Source of the DNA: Aricia agestis
Lineage: Eukaryota > Arthropoda > Insecta > Lepidoptera > Lycaenidae
Length of the DNA: 64,000 bases
Reading direction: 5' to 3'
Assembly (NCBI RefSeq): GCF_905147365.1
Contig: NC_056418.1
Span: 14,383,262 to 14,447,261 of the forward strand
The notes beneath the pieces are model-generated. The model worked only from the letters and a program-made list of their open reading frames with translations, was not told where the DNA came from and did no database searches. Every line of letters begins with the position of its first letter. Position 1 is the stretch's first letter. Positions 33,066 through 43,988 of the stretch are shown in pieces. A program made the translations under genes and the position numbers.

Positions 33066-33385
33066 ACGTGGGAGAGCCATGCCTCGGCACGAATGGGCCG
33101 GCTCGACCGGAGAAATACCACGTTCTCACAGAAAACCGGCGTGAAACAGCGCTTGCGCTGTGTTTCGCCGGGTGAGTGAGTTTACCGGAGGCCCAATCCC
33201 CTACCCTATTCCCTTCCCTACCCTCCCCTATTCCCTTCACTTCCCTTCCCTAACCTCCCCTATTACCCTATTCCCTCTTAAAAGGCCGGCAACGCACCTG
33301 CAGCTGATGCTGCGAGTGTCCATGGGCGACGGAAGTTGCTTTCCATCAGGTGCCTCGTTTGCCCCCTTATTTCATAAAAAAATAA
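33066..33385 (+). mobile_element. SINE family A, copy 4
   Basis: A full-length copy with the central hairpin (CGGCGTGAAACAGCGC / GCGCTGTGTTTCGCCG), long CCCTA/CCCTT tract and poly(A). Ten bases are lost near GCAGCTGATGCTGCGAG, and TTTGCTCG is missing before TTTGCCCCC. Confidence 0.9.
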
Positions 33386-33591
33386 AAAATAGAATAAGAT
33401 AATAGAAAAGAAATGGTTGGTAGAGCCTGTCAAATATAAGAAAATCTATCTTTTGTATTTACAGTATACTTATTCATTTCAAAGAGTAAAGTGGTGGGAA
33501 ACGTCAATTTAAGTTAGATAAGTTCTATCTGCACTATGAACGCATTTTTGGGCAAGTTTACGGCAACATTTGGTAGGATTATAATCCAAAC

Positions 33592-33715
33592 TCATATTAT
33601 AAATGCGAAAGTGCGTCCATCTGTTCGCGCCGATTCCTCTGTAGCGATTTTGTTGAAATTTGGTAAAGAGATACTTTAATTCCCGGGTAAAGACATAGGA
33701 CACTTTTCTTTACCA
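33592..33715 (+). mobile_element. Helitron, 5' half
   Basis: TCATATTATAAATGCGAAAG, GATTTTGTTGAAATTTGG, TAAAGAGATACTTTAAT and AAAGACATAGGACAC, then truncated. It ends where a foldback element begins. Confidence 0.6.
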
Positions 33716-33739
33716 CGCAAAAGACAAAGGAAAAGTACA

Positions 33740-34500
33740 TTACGCACCAAGGGAGGAAAGTAGGACATTTCAACCCGCGCGATATTGTCACCCGAGCCGA
33801 AGGTGACAAAAGCGTCGGTTGAAATGTCCGGCTATCCTCCCTTGGCGCGTATAGAACTTTTCATCGTACCAGGACCGCAAGTTTAATGACATCGTATATG
33901 TTTAAAAAGAACTAATGTGGTTCAAATTAGCCTCTTATGGGGTCCGGAGCGAAGCGGTGGGGGGTTGGGGGGGCGAAGCTAAACGAAAAAAAACTAATTT
34001 AAAGATTTATTTTAACAATATTGTGTCAAAATACCATTTTGTAATGTAGTGCTTTATTTGTAAAGATATTTATTGAAGTGATATAAACAAGTATGCCAAT
34101 GGCACCAATCACTATGGCAACGTCCATCGCTGTCCCGAGTCCCGACTCAAAGATAAAGCAGAGTATAATAGCTCTCCCCCGCTATTCCTGACTGCTGGCG
34201 ATGTAAGGACCTTGTAGTGTAGGGATGTAAAATAGCTAAGTTGGTAGCCGCTTCCTCAACTCGACTCATAGATCAATATTATTTTATTTTATTATTATGA
34301 AATTGCCGCGTGTATTAATAAATAATATGGGTTTGAAATAACAACTGCACGGTTACCATGGTAATGAGTTATTTCAAGTAACGGGAAGAAAATTTTAAAC
34401 TGTCACTGAATTATTGTGTGCAGTTTGAAATAAGCATCTTTTTTCCCGCGAACAAGAGAAGAAAGTCAAACTTTCGGTCCTGGTATGATGAAAACTTTTT
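33740..34500. mobile_element. Foldback element with inner hairpin and outer inverted repeats
   Basis: The inner hairpin: GCACCAAGGGAGGA..GGACATTTCAACC (33741-33772) pairs with GGTTGAAATGTCC..TCCTCCCTTGG (33818-33845). Outer arms: AACTTTTCATCGTACCAGGA near 33850 and GGTCCTGGTATGATGAAAAC near 34478. The interior includes GGGGGGTTGGGGGGG-like G-rich DNA at 33.96 kb. The class is unknown; it may be two elements side by side. Confidence 0.55.
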
Positions 34501-34606
34501 TCCCGGAAAAAATTTCGGAGTTGTGGTCACATTTTATGCAGTTCATGCCCTAGGCATGACAGTATTATACTTTTACAATAAAGGGTAGTCTGAAAACACT
34601 TTTACT

Positions 34607-34742
34607 GCCGCATTCAGAGACGAATAGTAATTACTTAATTGTAATTAAATAAAGATTTTGACATAAGCCCCACACAATATCTGTCAAAATCTTCATTAAA
34701 TTGAAGTTAAATAATTAACATAATTGATGAATGCAGCCAGAT
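34607..34742. mobile_element. Short foldback MITE
   Basis: CTGCCGCATTCAGAGACGAA on the left and TTGATGAATGCAGCCAG on the right are inverted, and AAAGATTTTGACA pairs with TGTCAAAATCTTC inside. It is AT-rich and about 135 bp. Confidence 0.6.
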
Positions 34743-35183
34743 GGTCTAAATATAAACTGTTTAAAAATAAATAAATCTAGGTACTAAAGAAATTACGGAC
34801 CAAGTCTAGAAAATTCTATTAAATTCTTTGGAGAGTATCTGAAAATAAAAGTGCTCGGATTTATTTAAGCCATCAAATTGTCACTACCCTCCTTTTCACC
34901 CTCTCAGCTTTGGACTGATGGAAAAGGTTTTCAATTTCGTATATCTACTGAGGAGATAAACTTATAGGAGTGTACTTGTTAAGTCATAGTAATCCACACT
35001 ACTAAAGTATACCAGCAAAGGTACTAAATATTAATACTTTTAACTATCAATAATAACTAGATTTAGTAGTATACTAAAGTATACACTATAATAATGAAAA
35101 TAATTTTAGTTTTTAACCTTACTAGCTAAAATTAGAGTAAATTTTTGGAAAAATGTGCTGTTCACGAGAAAGATAGTCCGTGT

Positions 35184-36213
35184 TTTTTTTTTTTTTTTTG
35201 CGCAGGGGAAACCCATCATGGGTGCCCCGGGTTGGGGATGTGCCTCAGTTAGCTGAAGCACCCCGGGGGTATGTGAGACTCTTACTCACTAAAACCACCT
35301 GCGGTTCGCCTTCAGCCGTAAAAGGGAGGGATGTCCCGGATCTAACAAACACAGGACTACCTCCACGACCGGCCGGTCTACCTCAGAAGGGACCGGACTT
35401 CCACCAAAGTTAGGGAAAACTTCGGCAAACTGAAGCGTTCCCCTCGGCGCTGGGACTGGCTAAGCCGGGGAGGTTCCCATCCTCTCCCGGAGCCCCGTTA
35501 GACGAGACTTCGGAGGTTCGCATAGCGTCGCCTCCGCACTCCCGTCCTACGCCGGCGGAGCGGCAGAGAGGTGGGATCGTCCTCTCTGTCCCGCTCCGCG
35601 GCCTCTTTCTGCGACATAACAATTTCGCAGTAAGAGACCGCCGCCTGCCAGGCCTCATCGCTCTCGAGCATGCAGCGCACCATGCTCGGGAGCAAAAGGT
35701 CCCCTCCTAGCACTGCCACGAGGTCGTGGCGCTGCACGGCCCAACGATCGCACACCTCAAGGGTATGCTGGGCCGTGTCCTCCACAGCGCCGCTCTCCCG
35801 GCGACCTTACACAGGTACTCACCGAAGCATCCGTGCCCGGTGAGTACCTGCGTAAGGCGGAAGGTGAGGGGTTTCTTCTTGCGGCGTTGGACGCAGTGCC
35901 TTAGCGGTACGTTTACCGTACCGGGTCTGCGCCAGATCCTCAGCCCACCTCCTCAGCAGCCACTGCTCTCCGAGTCTCCGGAACCGCCTGAGCTCTTCCC
36001 ACGAAGGGGCTTCGCCATTCGACCTCCCCTGAGTGATGAGGAGGTTCAACTCGGCGAGCACCCTCGCCGTGAGCTCCCATGGCGGTTCCCCCGCCAGAGC
36101 AGTTGCTGCCGCCCAAGAGACTGTACGGTAGCCCCTGATGACTCTCACCGCAATGACTCGCTGCATTTTGTGCAGCAGGGCCCTATTACGCACGGTGAGA
36201 GCATCCACCCATA
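35184..36213 (-). pseudogene. R1-clade LINE, 5'-truncated, with target-site duplications
   Basis: ATAGTCCGTGT occurs at 35173-35183 and again at 36214-36224. This 11-bp duplication brackets the insertion, and the T-run (35182-35199) is the poly(A) on the minus strand. The coding remnant is the C-terminal end of ORF2: VRNRALLHKMQRV, AAATALAGEPPWELTA (36208-35819); then LTQVLTGHGCFGEYLCKV in another frame; then EDTAQHTLEVCDRW, VAVLGGDLLLPSMV, YCEIVMSQKEAAERDRED (35785-35498). The H/C-containing segment matches the terminal cysteine/histidine motif of R1/TRAS-type elements. At least two frameshifts separate these blocks. The 3' untranslated part recurs at 40.26 and 51.59 kb. Confidence 0.9.
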
Positions 36214-36224
36214 ATAGTCCGTGT

Positions 36225-36675
36225 ACCTAGCATTTATTAGTTATTATTAATTGAGAATGTACGCGTTTTGAGTGTAAAAATCATGCTTAGGGCATTTTCC
36301 TTTATTGAAACTTCATATTTTTTCATAAGTTGTATTATTATTCAGAGAATTATAATAGTAATCGAATGTACTTTATAAGTCGGCAAAAAGAGTTTGATAT
36401 TCTTTAAAAAAATATTTTTTTATGAATATAAAACTCTGTCTGACCTGAAAAGATAATTTTATGAGGGTCCGCAAGTGTCAATGTACCCTTGTCAGTGTAT
36501 ATGGAAGGACATGGGAGAGTCTTATTGAGAAAAAATGCAAAGTTCCTGCATATCAATGAATATCACACGCCGAATGCGGACAATATTTAGTACACAATTA
36601 AAAGTTTCTTATAATAGTCAACTCGAACTTATTTCGGTAAATTACATTATAACAACACCGGCTCTTTACTTCTCT
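36225..36675. other. Unassigned AT-rich stretch
   Basis: Lies between the R1-clade insertion and the piggyBac MITE. No ORF, repeat or structure of note was seen. Confidence 0.4.
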
Positions 36676-36679
36676 TTAA

Positions 36680-37235
36680 CCCTTAATCAGGCATAGTACG
36701 ATTTATCGACCACCTAGGTAATTGGAGTTTTATAGTGATCTTTGTCTTTTTTTTTAATTCATAAAACCAACATTTGTATCTTTCGTATGAAACTAAAATT
36801 TTTTTACTAAACAATTCTTTTTGGTAAAAAATCGTTATTCATACTTAGTGGTAATTATATGCCCTATGCCCGTCTGACGGTGATATATGTCCGTATGATA
36901 TGGACACTGTTTCCATTATGCAAAAGATGATATTTTGATATTACAAATAATTATAATAAACAATATTCATTGTCAGTTATCACTTATCAGTAAAGAGATT
37001 ACAGTTCAAAGAATGCAGTTTCCTAATTAAAAATAGGGATGATGGAAATAAATTTTAAAACGCCAGAGAGCTCCTTAGCAAGCATAGGACACATAATACG
37101 ACCACTTAGTTTTTGTCTTAATTTTATATAAAAAAAAAAAACAGTTCTTAGGTATACATTGTACAGGTAAAAATTAAGACCACACCATGTTTAAAAATAT
37201 TTTTAATGCCTGTGCACATGAGACCTGTTTAAGGG
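36680..37235. mobile_element. piggyBac-type MITE, TTAA-flanked
   Basis: TTAA at 36676-36679 and 37236-37239 brackets the element. The ends are CCCTTAATCAGG and CCTGTTTAAGGG (one mismatch when inverted). Terminal CCC...GGG plus TTAA duplication is diagnostic of piggyBac. The interior is AT-rich and non-coding, so it depends on an external transposase. Confidence 0.9.
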
Positions 37236-37239
37236 TTAA

Positions 37240-37995
37240 TATGAAAAAACTAAAATTTAAATTTATTTTTAAACTGAACTCTGTAAACGACTTCTTTGAA
37301 GTATAGTTTCACAGGAATAGCGAAATTAATCTAGCGAGCTGAAATATAGTAGTACGCTTGACAGTTTCTCCCTCTACAAATTAAAATTCAATTGAATTTT
37401 TTAGCGAGAAGAATTTCAAAGTTAAATCGCTATAAATGTTAAATTAGTCTCATTTAAATAGTAGTAAAATAGCGATCCGTCTGCTGCAGTTCGAAATTAA
37501 AATTTTACTTTCAAATTCTTACAATCTGTAGCTTAGTAATATTAGTATTGGCTCGCCGAGGCTATCGTTCACCCTCGATTAAAAGAAAGTTTTCTGCTTG
37601 CATTTTAAATTCAAGCGAAACACCCAATAAAAACTAGCGAAGGTATTTCCAACTACCGATGTTTGCTGTAATTTATTATCTTCTCTTAAAGTTGAGGGGG
37701 CGTCCATAGATTGCGTGAGTTTTTGACTATCATGACCCCTATGGTAAGTTATCGTGAGATTCATCTAGATCCTAAGGGGATCTAGGCGAATCTCACTTAG
37801 ATCATCCTAGGATCACTTTGTCTTGAGGAACTTTGTCTTGAGCCCGAAAAAATATTCAAACATAAAACACATTACATCATAATGTCCCCTTATTATAAAA
37901 CAGAGTTTTATTGTACTGTGAATGTTGAGTTAGCCTTGTAATTTGGTTGTTTGAACCATCATTCATTTTGCAGATAGATTTGATATGTGACTGAT
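37240..37995. other. Unassigned stretch with one inverted repeat
   Basis: GTGAGATTCATCTAGATCC and GGGATCTAGGCGAATCTCAC (about 37754-37797) pair imperfectly. Otherwise there is no gene or recognised repeat. Confidence 0.45.
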
Positions 37996-37997
37996 GG

Positions 37998-38338
37998 TTT
38001 TTTTTTTTTTTATGAAATAAGGGGGCAAACGAGCAAACGGGTCACCTGATGGAAAGCAACTTCCGTCGCCCATGGACACTCGCAGCATCAGAAGAGCTGC
38101 AAGTGCGTTGCCGGCCTTTTAAGAGGGAATAGGGTAATAGGGGAGGGTAGGGAAGGGAAGGGAAAAGTTGAGGGTAGGGAAGGGAATAGGGTAGGGGTTA
38201 GGGGATTGGGCCTCCGGTAAACTCACTCACTCGGCGAAACACAGCGCAAGCGCTGTTTCTCGCCGGTTTTCTGTGGTGAACGTGGTATTTATCCGGTCGA
38301 GCCGGCCCATTCGTGCCGAAGCATGGCTCTCCCACGTA
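37998..38338 (-). mobile_element. SINE family A, copy 5
   Basis: A full-length antisense copy: T-run, GAAATAAGGGGGCAAACGAG, GGCCTTTTAAGAGGGAATAG, then 14 or so G-tracts in about 90 bp, the hairpin block and GGCTCTCCCACGT. It shows the best G-quadruplex-like run in the window (about 38125-38212). Confidence 0.92.
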
Positions 38339-38708
38339 TAAACGGATTGATATAATTCATAGAACAATAAATTAAGCTGCACTGATGTGGAATTACAAAA
38401 GTAGAAACAAGATAGAACATATCCAAGAATATTAAAAACAAAGTAAAAACAATAATTAATATAGAATATAAAATATAGCATGTTCGCAAAACTACTACAA
38501 TATCATAAATTAAAAGAACGCATCGTTTTTCGCTTAACATTGGCTTTAAGCCATCCTTACCACAAATAGTTTTGATTCCAACTGGATTTTTGTCAGTGTA
38601 AAATATAATATAATGTTTTTAAATGATAGTTGGTTTACGCTAAAAACCATTAGCTAGAAAATAAGTATCACGCACTATCAAGACCCGCGACTCTCAAGTA
38701 CATAATAT

Positions 38709-38870
38709 CCATACTAATGTCATATAATATGCGAAAGTGTGTCTGTCTGTCTGTTACTTCTTCATGCCTAAATTGCTGAACCGATTTTGCGGAAATTTAG
38801 CACCAAATTTCAGCAAAATCGGTTCGGACGTACAGACATATTGTTCGCATTTTTAATATTAGGATGTATT
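38709..38870 (+). mobile_element. Helitron-derived fragment
   Basis: TCCATACTAATGTCATATAA, GTGTGTCTGTCTGTCTGTTA, TTGCTGAACCGATTTTGCGG, then an inverted-looking CAAATTTCAGCAAAATCGG and CGTACAGACATATTG...TTTTTAATATTAGGATG. The second half mirrors the first, so this may be a head-to-head pair of Helitron 5' ends. Confidence 0.6.
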
Positions 38871-38993
38871 AACCCGGTTTATGTTAGTTTGCAATACGTT
38901 GAAATAATAACAGATTTGGTCGTTCCTCAGATTGAATTATGTGCACTCAGAACTTGATCCAGCCGTTTCATATAAACACGAGAACAATTAACC

Positions 38994-39354
38994 ACTCTAT
39001 AGCTCCCACACCGGTTTCGGTGACGGTGGCCGGTTTCATTGAAACCAGGCCAGCTACCCAGGAGTAATTTTATAGTGCCCAAGTGTGTGCGCAGTACACA
39101 AGAGCACTCTCTATTCCTTTACTCTCATATCCCAGTGGGACGGAAGACCGACACTTCCGGCGAGAGATCAGTCGCAGGACCGACTTTTTACATGCCCATC
39201 CGACGCATGGATCATCTTACTTGTCAGACAACTAGGTGATCAGCCTGCATTATCCTAACCAAACTTGGAAATAACATGTTTCCAACGCGGGAATCGAACC
39301 CGCGACCTCCGAGTCAAGAGCCGCGCTCTATACAACTAGACCACGGAGGCGGCA
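38994..39354 (-). mobile_element. tRNA-derived SINE family B, full length, with 26-bp duplications
   Basis: Direct repeats at 38968-38993 and 39355-39380 (one mismatch) flank the insertion. On the minus strand the head has A box TGGTCTAGTTG (39333-39343) and B box GGTTCGATTCC (39290-39300), typical RNA polymerase III internal promoter spacing. The body carries GTGGAA-free text GGCACTATAAAATTACTCCT and ends CGGTGTGGGAG. The anticodon arm does not fold properly, so it is a SINE head, not a tRNA gene. Confidence 0.88.
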
Positions 39355-39877
39355 TCATATAAACACGAGAACAAGTAACCTCTCTTCAAATACTGTAGTT
39401 TCTGGGAGAACATTTTGAAATGTCCGTATGGTTGCCCAAGCACATATTATGAGATTCTCGCAATATAGTCGGCATTGTTCAGAGCAATGAGCCTGCCAAT
39501 ACGTCTGGGACCAACCATGTGCGGGTTTCCTCTCGATGTTTTCTTACACCGTATGAGTGTCCGCAGTATAAAAATCATTATGGCTTAACAAACCAATAAA
39601 TAGTGCCACAAAATTTAGTAGTACTAAATATTTTACAAGTTTCTATTATTTCTTGAACAAAGTGGCTCTTCTTAATAACATCTGTACTCAGATAACTCGA
39701 GCGTAGCATCGCTATTGAGAACTATTCTTGTGAGTATTGTTTAAACTCACTGTTGCTTAAAGTATTTACAGCTTCGGTATACGTTGGTTTTACAAACTTA
39801 GTCTCGAGTGATTTTATGATATTTATCTAATACTATCTACATTCTACATGTTGTTATAATTGCGGTAGTGTAAAGTT

Positions 39878-40212
39878 ATTTTTTTTTTATGAAATAAGGG
39901 GGCAAACGAGCAAACGGGTCACCTGATGGAAAGCAACTTCCGTCGCCCATGGACACTCGCAGCATCAGAAGAGCTGCAGGTGCGTTGCCGGCCTTTTAAG
40001 AGGGAATAGGGTAATAGGGGAGGGCAGGGATGGGAAGGGAAGGGAAATGGGAAGGGTAGGAAAGGGAATAGGGTAGGGGATCGGGCCTCCGGTAAACTCA
40101 CTCACTCGACGAAACACAGCGCAAGCGCTGTTTCACGCCGGTTTTCTGTGAGAACGTGGTATTTCTCCGGTCGAGCCGGCCCATTCGCGCCGAAGCATGG
40201 CTCTCCCACGTA
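39878..40212 (-). mobile_element. SINE family A, copy 6
   Basis: A full-length antisense copy with intact 3' module, G-rich tract, hairpin block and CTCTCCCACGT. The minus-strand 60-codon frame here is SINE sequence. Confidence 0.92.
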
Positions 40213-40254
40213 TAGAGTGGAGGTAGTTCTGTGTAAGACAGATCCAGTATATCG

Positions 40255-40390
40255 TATACGGCTGAAGGCATAGCGCAAGTGGTTTAAGTGGGTAAGCCCG
40301 AAGTCGGGAGTCCCATATACCCCCGGGATGCTTCAGCTTAACTGAGGCACATCCCCACCCGGGGCACCCATAAAGTCCTGCGCATCAAAA
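40255..40390 (+). mobile_element. R1-clade LINE 3' tail fragment
   Basis: CGTATACGGCTGAAGGCATA, CCCGGGATGCTTCAGCTTAA, CTGAGGCACATCCCC and GGGGCACCCATAAAG, CCTGCGCATCAAAAAAATAA match the inverse of 35.19-35.35 kb. It ends in a short A-run. Confidence 0.8.
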
Positions 40391-41140
40391 AAATAATCCG
40401 GTTCCCACGCAAAACGAATTTCATAATGACTTCGCGGGCCACATCTAGTTAGTAACTTTAGTAGCCTCCAATTTTCTTCTGATTAATTTCTTTGGTCCCG
40501 ATACAGCTTTAGCAGCAAAGACTTTAATTTTAGCCGAGTACTGATCCTGGCGTCACAGGAGATGCAGTAGTAAAATATGTGGCGAGTTAATTTAGCCCAT
40601 TAAAAATAAAATCTAGTGCATATTGCATTGGGACAATGCCCGTTTAAAACAGAATTTAGAAGGTAAAACAAACCAACGTATCTGTACAGTCACCATACCA
40701 GCTCGTTCCACGCCATTAACTCGTCTACATCGCTCTGTGCAAGACAGAACTGAGACAGTATGGAAATTTTAAATTCATGAGCTGTGTCCCCGCTCTATAT
40801 ATACATATTTAATAACAATTCGCATTGTTATTAAATCTTTAAGTTTTGCTGAACAAATACCAATCAGGTACTTAAAAAATAGTGTAAATATAGTAATTTA
40901 AAAAAAAACTTCCAATATTATATACTGCCACATACAGACATACAAACACACATACCGATAGACATGACTTCCAAGAACTCTCTGTTTTCAGGGATTGATA
41001 GAAGATAGGATTCCTTTTAAATACCCCCGAATTCTTATGGCACTAATGTCATAAGAATTCGAAGGTTTTTGTTGCTTTTGCACCACAATTATATAGATGT
41101 AGACAACTAGATATTGCCCTGTAGTGGCAGCTGTTACTTT
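40390..41140. other. Unassigned stretch with small inverted repeat
   Basis: CGAATTCTTATG (41028-41039) and CATAAGAATTCG (41050-41061) form a 12-bp stem. Otherwise there is no gene or recognised element. Confidence 0.45.
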
Positions 41141-41142
41141 TA

Positions 41143-41479
41143 TACGTGGGAGAGCCATGCTTTGGCACAAATGGGCCGGCTCGACCGGATAAATACCACG
41201 TTCTCAAAGAAAACCGGCGTGAAACAGCGCTTGTGCTGTGTTTCGCCGAGTGAGTGAGTTTACCGGAGGCCCAATCCCCTAACCCCTAACCTATTCCCTT
41301 CCCTACCCTCAACTATTCCCTTCCCTTCCCTTCCCTTCCCTACCCTCCCCTATTACCCTATTCCCTCTTAATGGTCGGCAACGCACTTGCAGCTCTTCTG
41401 ATGCTGCGAGTGTCCATGGGCGATGGAAGTTGCTTTCCATCAGGTGACCCGTTTGCTCCCTTATTTCATAAAAAAAAAT
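41143..41479 (+). mobile_element. SINE family A, copy 7
   Basis: A full-length copy with the hairpin block (CAGCGCTTGTGCTGTG variant), long CCCTT/CCCTA tract and poly(A). TTTGCTCG is missing before the terminal CCCTTATTTCATA. Confidence 0.9.
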
Positions 41480-42025
41480 ACAGGATTCTAGATCTTAAAA
41501 TCCAGGACATAAATATTCCTAGACCAAGATGTATACGTAGATATGGGATTTGTATGTGATTTAGTGCTGCGCGTCGGATTAGTTCAATGAATATCCACTT
41601 GATTTAAAGCGCCGGACGCTGTAGATTCGTTTCACATAGTTTACATAGTTCTTAATCTTTTACAATACTATATAAAGTTCTCTTGTATAATGCCAAACTC
41701 CCTTGATACGGCTAAATTTTTGATGCTTATCGGTCTATGGATCGACTAGCATTTTCTTCAGTACATTTTTGTTGTAATTTTTTTCTTGGGCATTGAAAAA
41801 ATACATTTTATATATTCCCTCTCATATGATCAACCCCTGATTTAATAAAGATAATAACGTGGCAAAAGAAAAGTTCAATAACGGATAAAAGTAGTCACTT
41901 AAAAACAAGTAGCTACCGAATAAGACAGCAGTATTGATAACATCTACCATCAAAAGCAATGTGCCATTTTATTCCAATCACCATTTACCAGTATCTTTTT
42001 CGTATAGATCTAGTTGCTATTGTAC

Positions 42026-42302
42026 TATCAGAGAAATCGATTCATAGACTGATAGTGGATTTGCGTAACTTATATAGGCCATACACGCTACGGTCTACCG
42101 GAGAGGTCACGAATCACGTGTGGGAATAGACCTATGCAATTTCGAAAACGTATCCGTCTATCTGCTTAAACCGCCACTACCGTACCGCATGGAGATATTT
42201 TGATTGCCAGGAAAGGACATCAGGATTCAGGATAATTTTTATCTTGGATAAATGAAGAATTCCCGCGCGATAATCGAAAACAGAGATCCTGGCGTCATCT
42301 AG
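42026..42302 (+). mobile_element. M1 end fragment followed by Helitron remnant
   Basis: GTACTATCAGAGAAATCGAT at about 42026 is an M1 MITE end. From about 42.14 kb the Helitron text CGTATCCGTCTATCTGC, CATGGAGATATTTTGATTGC, CAGGAAAGGACATC and CCCGCGCGATAATCG ends at GGCGTCATCTAG (42302). Confidence 0.6.
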
Positions 42303-42309
42303 GTTTTCA

Positions 42310-42845
42310 TAAAATTTCTTCACACATCACCACTTTAAGTGGGCATTAAAAATGTTATTATTTTAATATTTTTTCACATAATATATAGGACCCTAATAGT
42401 GGGTCACTCGCTTAGGGGATTTTATATTTTTATATCTACAAAATATCCTGTCTTTATGTCAGTAAACGGGAACCTTTGATAAGGAATCTGTCGCTTGGCG
42501 TTTAAGTTTATGTTCGGACTCCTTTGTCTTTGTTTCCCCTAATTCTTTGTGAACAAAAAACAATTAACATTTTTTCTCGGTCCATTTTGTTATGAAATAA
42601 GCGAAATATCTTTTGTATAAAATATATTTACATATATTAAAATCTGGAGATAATAGATTGTGAGGTATTTTTATTCCCGACTGGTTTTGATTTATGATTC
42701 GATCATCCAAATAATCGGGGCACAAAAGTCCATAATATGAATAAATTTGTCATGTAAGAAATTATGTGCCTGATTATTATTTTGAATATAGTAGTAAAGG
42801 CTATGATTATCAATTTCTTGTACGATCAAGATATTTTAATTTTTT
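42310..42845. other. Unassigned stretch
   Basis: AT-rich. The 42.44-42.55 kb part (GTAAACGGGAACCTTTGATA, CGCTTGGCGTTTAAG) is of normal complexity and has a TCF-like CTTTGAT core. There is no ORF. Confidence 0.3.
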
Positions 42846-42846
42846 A

Positions 42847-43345
42847 AGCTATTGATTATTTTTTATCGCGGGCTTTGCGCGTGGTGACAGATTCAGAAAT
42901 TCCGTAACGAAAATAAACCTAACACTCTCTACTCCGACCGGAACAGCGGCGCGGCGTTGAAAGCCATGCACAGAAAACCGGCGTGAAACAGCGCTTGCGC
43001 TGTGTTTCGCCGAGTGAGTGAGTTTACCGGAGGTCCAATCCCTACCCTATTTCCTTCCCTACGTTCCTTTATTCCCTTCCCTTCCCTACCCTCCCCTATT
43101 CCCTTCTCTTCCCTTCCTTAAACTCCCCTATTACCCTATTCCCTCTTAAAAGGCCGGCAACGCACTTGCAGCTCTTCTGATGCTGCGAGTGTCCATGGGC
43201 GACGGAAGTTGCTTTCCATCAGGTGACCCGTTTGCTCGTTTGCCCCCTTATTTCATTATTAAAAAAATTGTCTAACCTCGATTCAGCTCGGCAGACTTCG
43301 GCACAATGTTTGTGTGCGTGCGACTAGACGTATATCTAGTCGCCG
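42847..43345 (+). mobile_element. Dispersed repeat family C, copy 1, split by a SINE
   Basis: The left part has GCTATTGATTATTTTTTATC, GCGGGCTTTGCGCGTGG and AGAAATTCCGTAACGAAAAT; the right part has TCAGCTCGGCAGACTTCGGC and GTGCGTGCGACTAGACGTAT. Copies at 43.99 and 54.53 kb read straight through, showing that the SINE at about 42963-43267 inserted here. The class is unknown. Confidence 0.65.
42963..43267 (+). mobile_element. SINE family A, copy 8 (5' deletion)
   Basis: GAAAGCCATGC joins directly to ACAGAAAACCGGCG, skipping about 50 bp of the head including the GGCTCGACC motif. The rest is full, ending at poly(A). Confidence 0.88.
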
Positions 43346-43641
43346 TGGTCTATTATTAAGGTAAGAACATTTTATCATTCATTTAATAACAAGGAACACC
43401 AGCCAAATCCATTTACCGCGACATTTATGATAATAAAAGGCCTCTCTACAGTATTACCCAATCAAATAAACTGTGTCGTAACTAACTTATAAGTTAGCTT
43501 AACCTAGTGCCAAGACTTAGTTAGCTGTGCCAAAGACGTGTAGGGAATCAAATGATACTGTTTAAGAATTAGTGCCAGCAACTTTGGTACTGGCTTCGAA
43601 TAAAGGAAGAAATTCATTTATATGGCCTAGTTAGCTTAGTG

Positions 43642-43958
43642 GTTTTTTTTTTATGAAATAAGGAGGCAAGCGAGCAAGCGGGTCACCTGATGGAAAGCAA
43701 CTTCCGTCGCCCATGGACACTCACAGTATCAGAAGAGCTGCAGAGCGTTGCCATCCTTTTAAGAGGGAATAGGGTAATAGGGGAGGGTAGGGATAGGAAG
43801 GGAAGGGAAAGGAATAGGGTAGGGGATTGGGCCTCCGGTAAACTCACTCACTCGGCGAAACACAGCGCAAGCGCTGTTTCACACTGGTTTTCTGTGAGAA
43901 CGTGGTATTTCTCCGGTCGAGCCGGCCCATTCCTGCCGAAGCATGGCTCTCCCACGTC
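43642..43958 (-). mobile_element. SINE family A, copy 9
   Basis: A full-length antisense copy: T-run, GAAATAAGGAGGCAAGCGAG, G-rich tract, hairpin block with CACACTGG variant, ending GGCTCTCCCACGT. The 94-codon plus frame is SINE antisense. Confidence 0.9.
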
Positions 43959-43988
43959 TAGATTTCTAGGTTGAGATATATTTGTCAC

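Noticed and set aside
33840..34010. A telomeric or rDNA-like G-rich tract
   Set aside because: The G-run near 33.96 kb is short, not a TTAGG repeat, and lies inside a foldback element.
39285..39352. A tRNA gene on the minus strand
   Set aside because: A and B boxes are present but the anticodon arm does not pair, and the sequence continues into a SINE body with flanking duplications.
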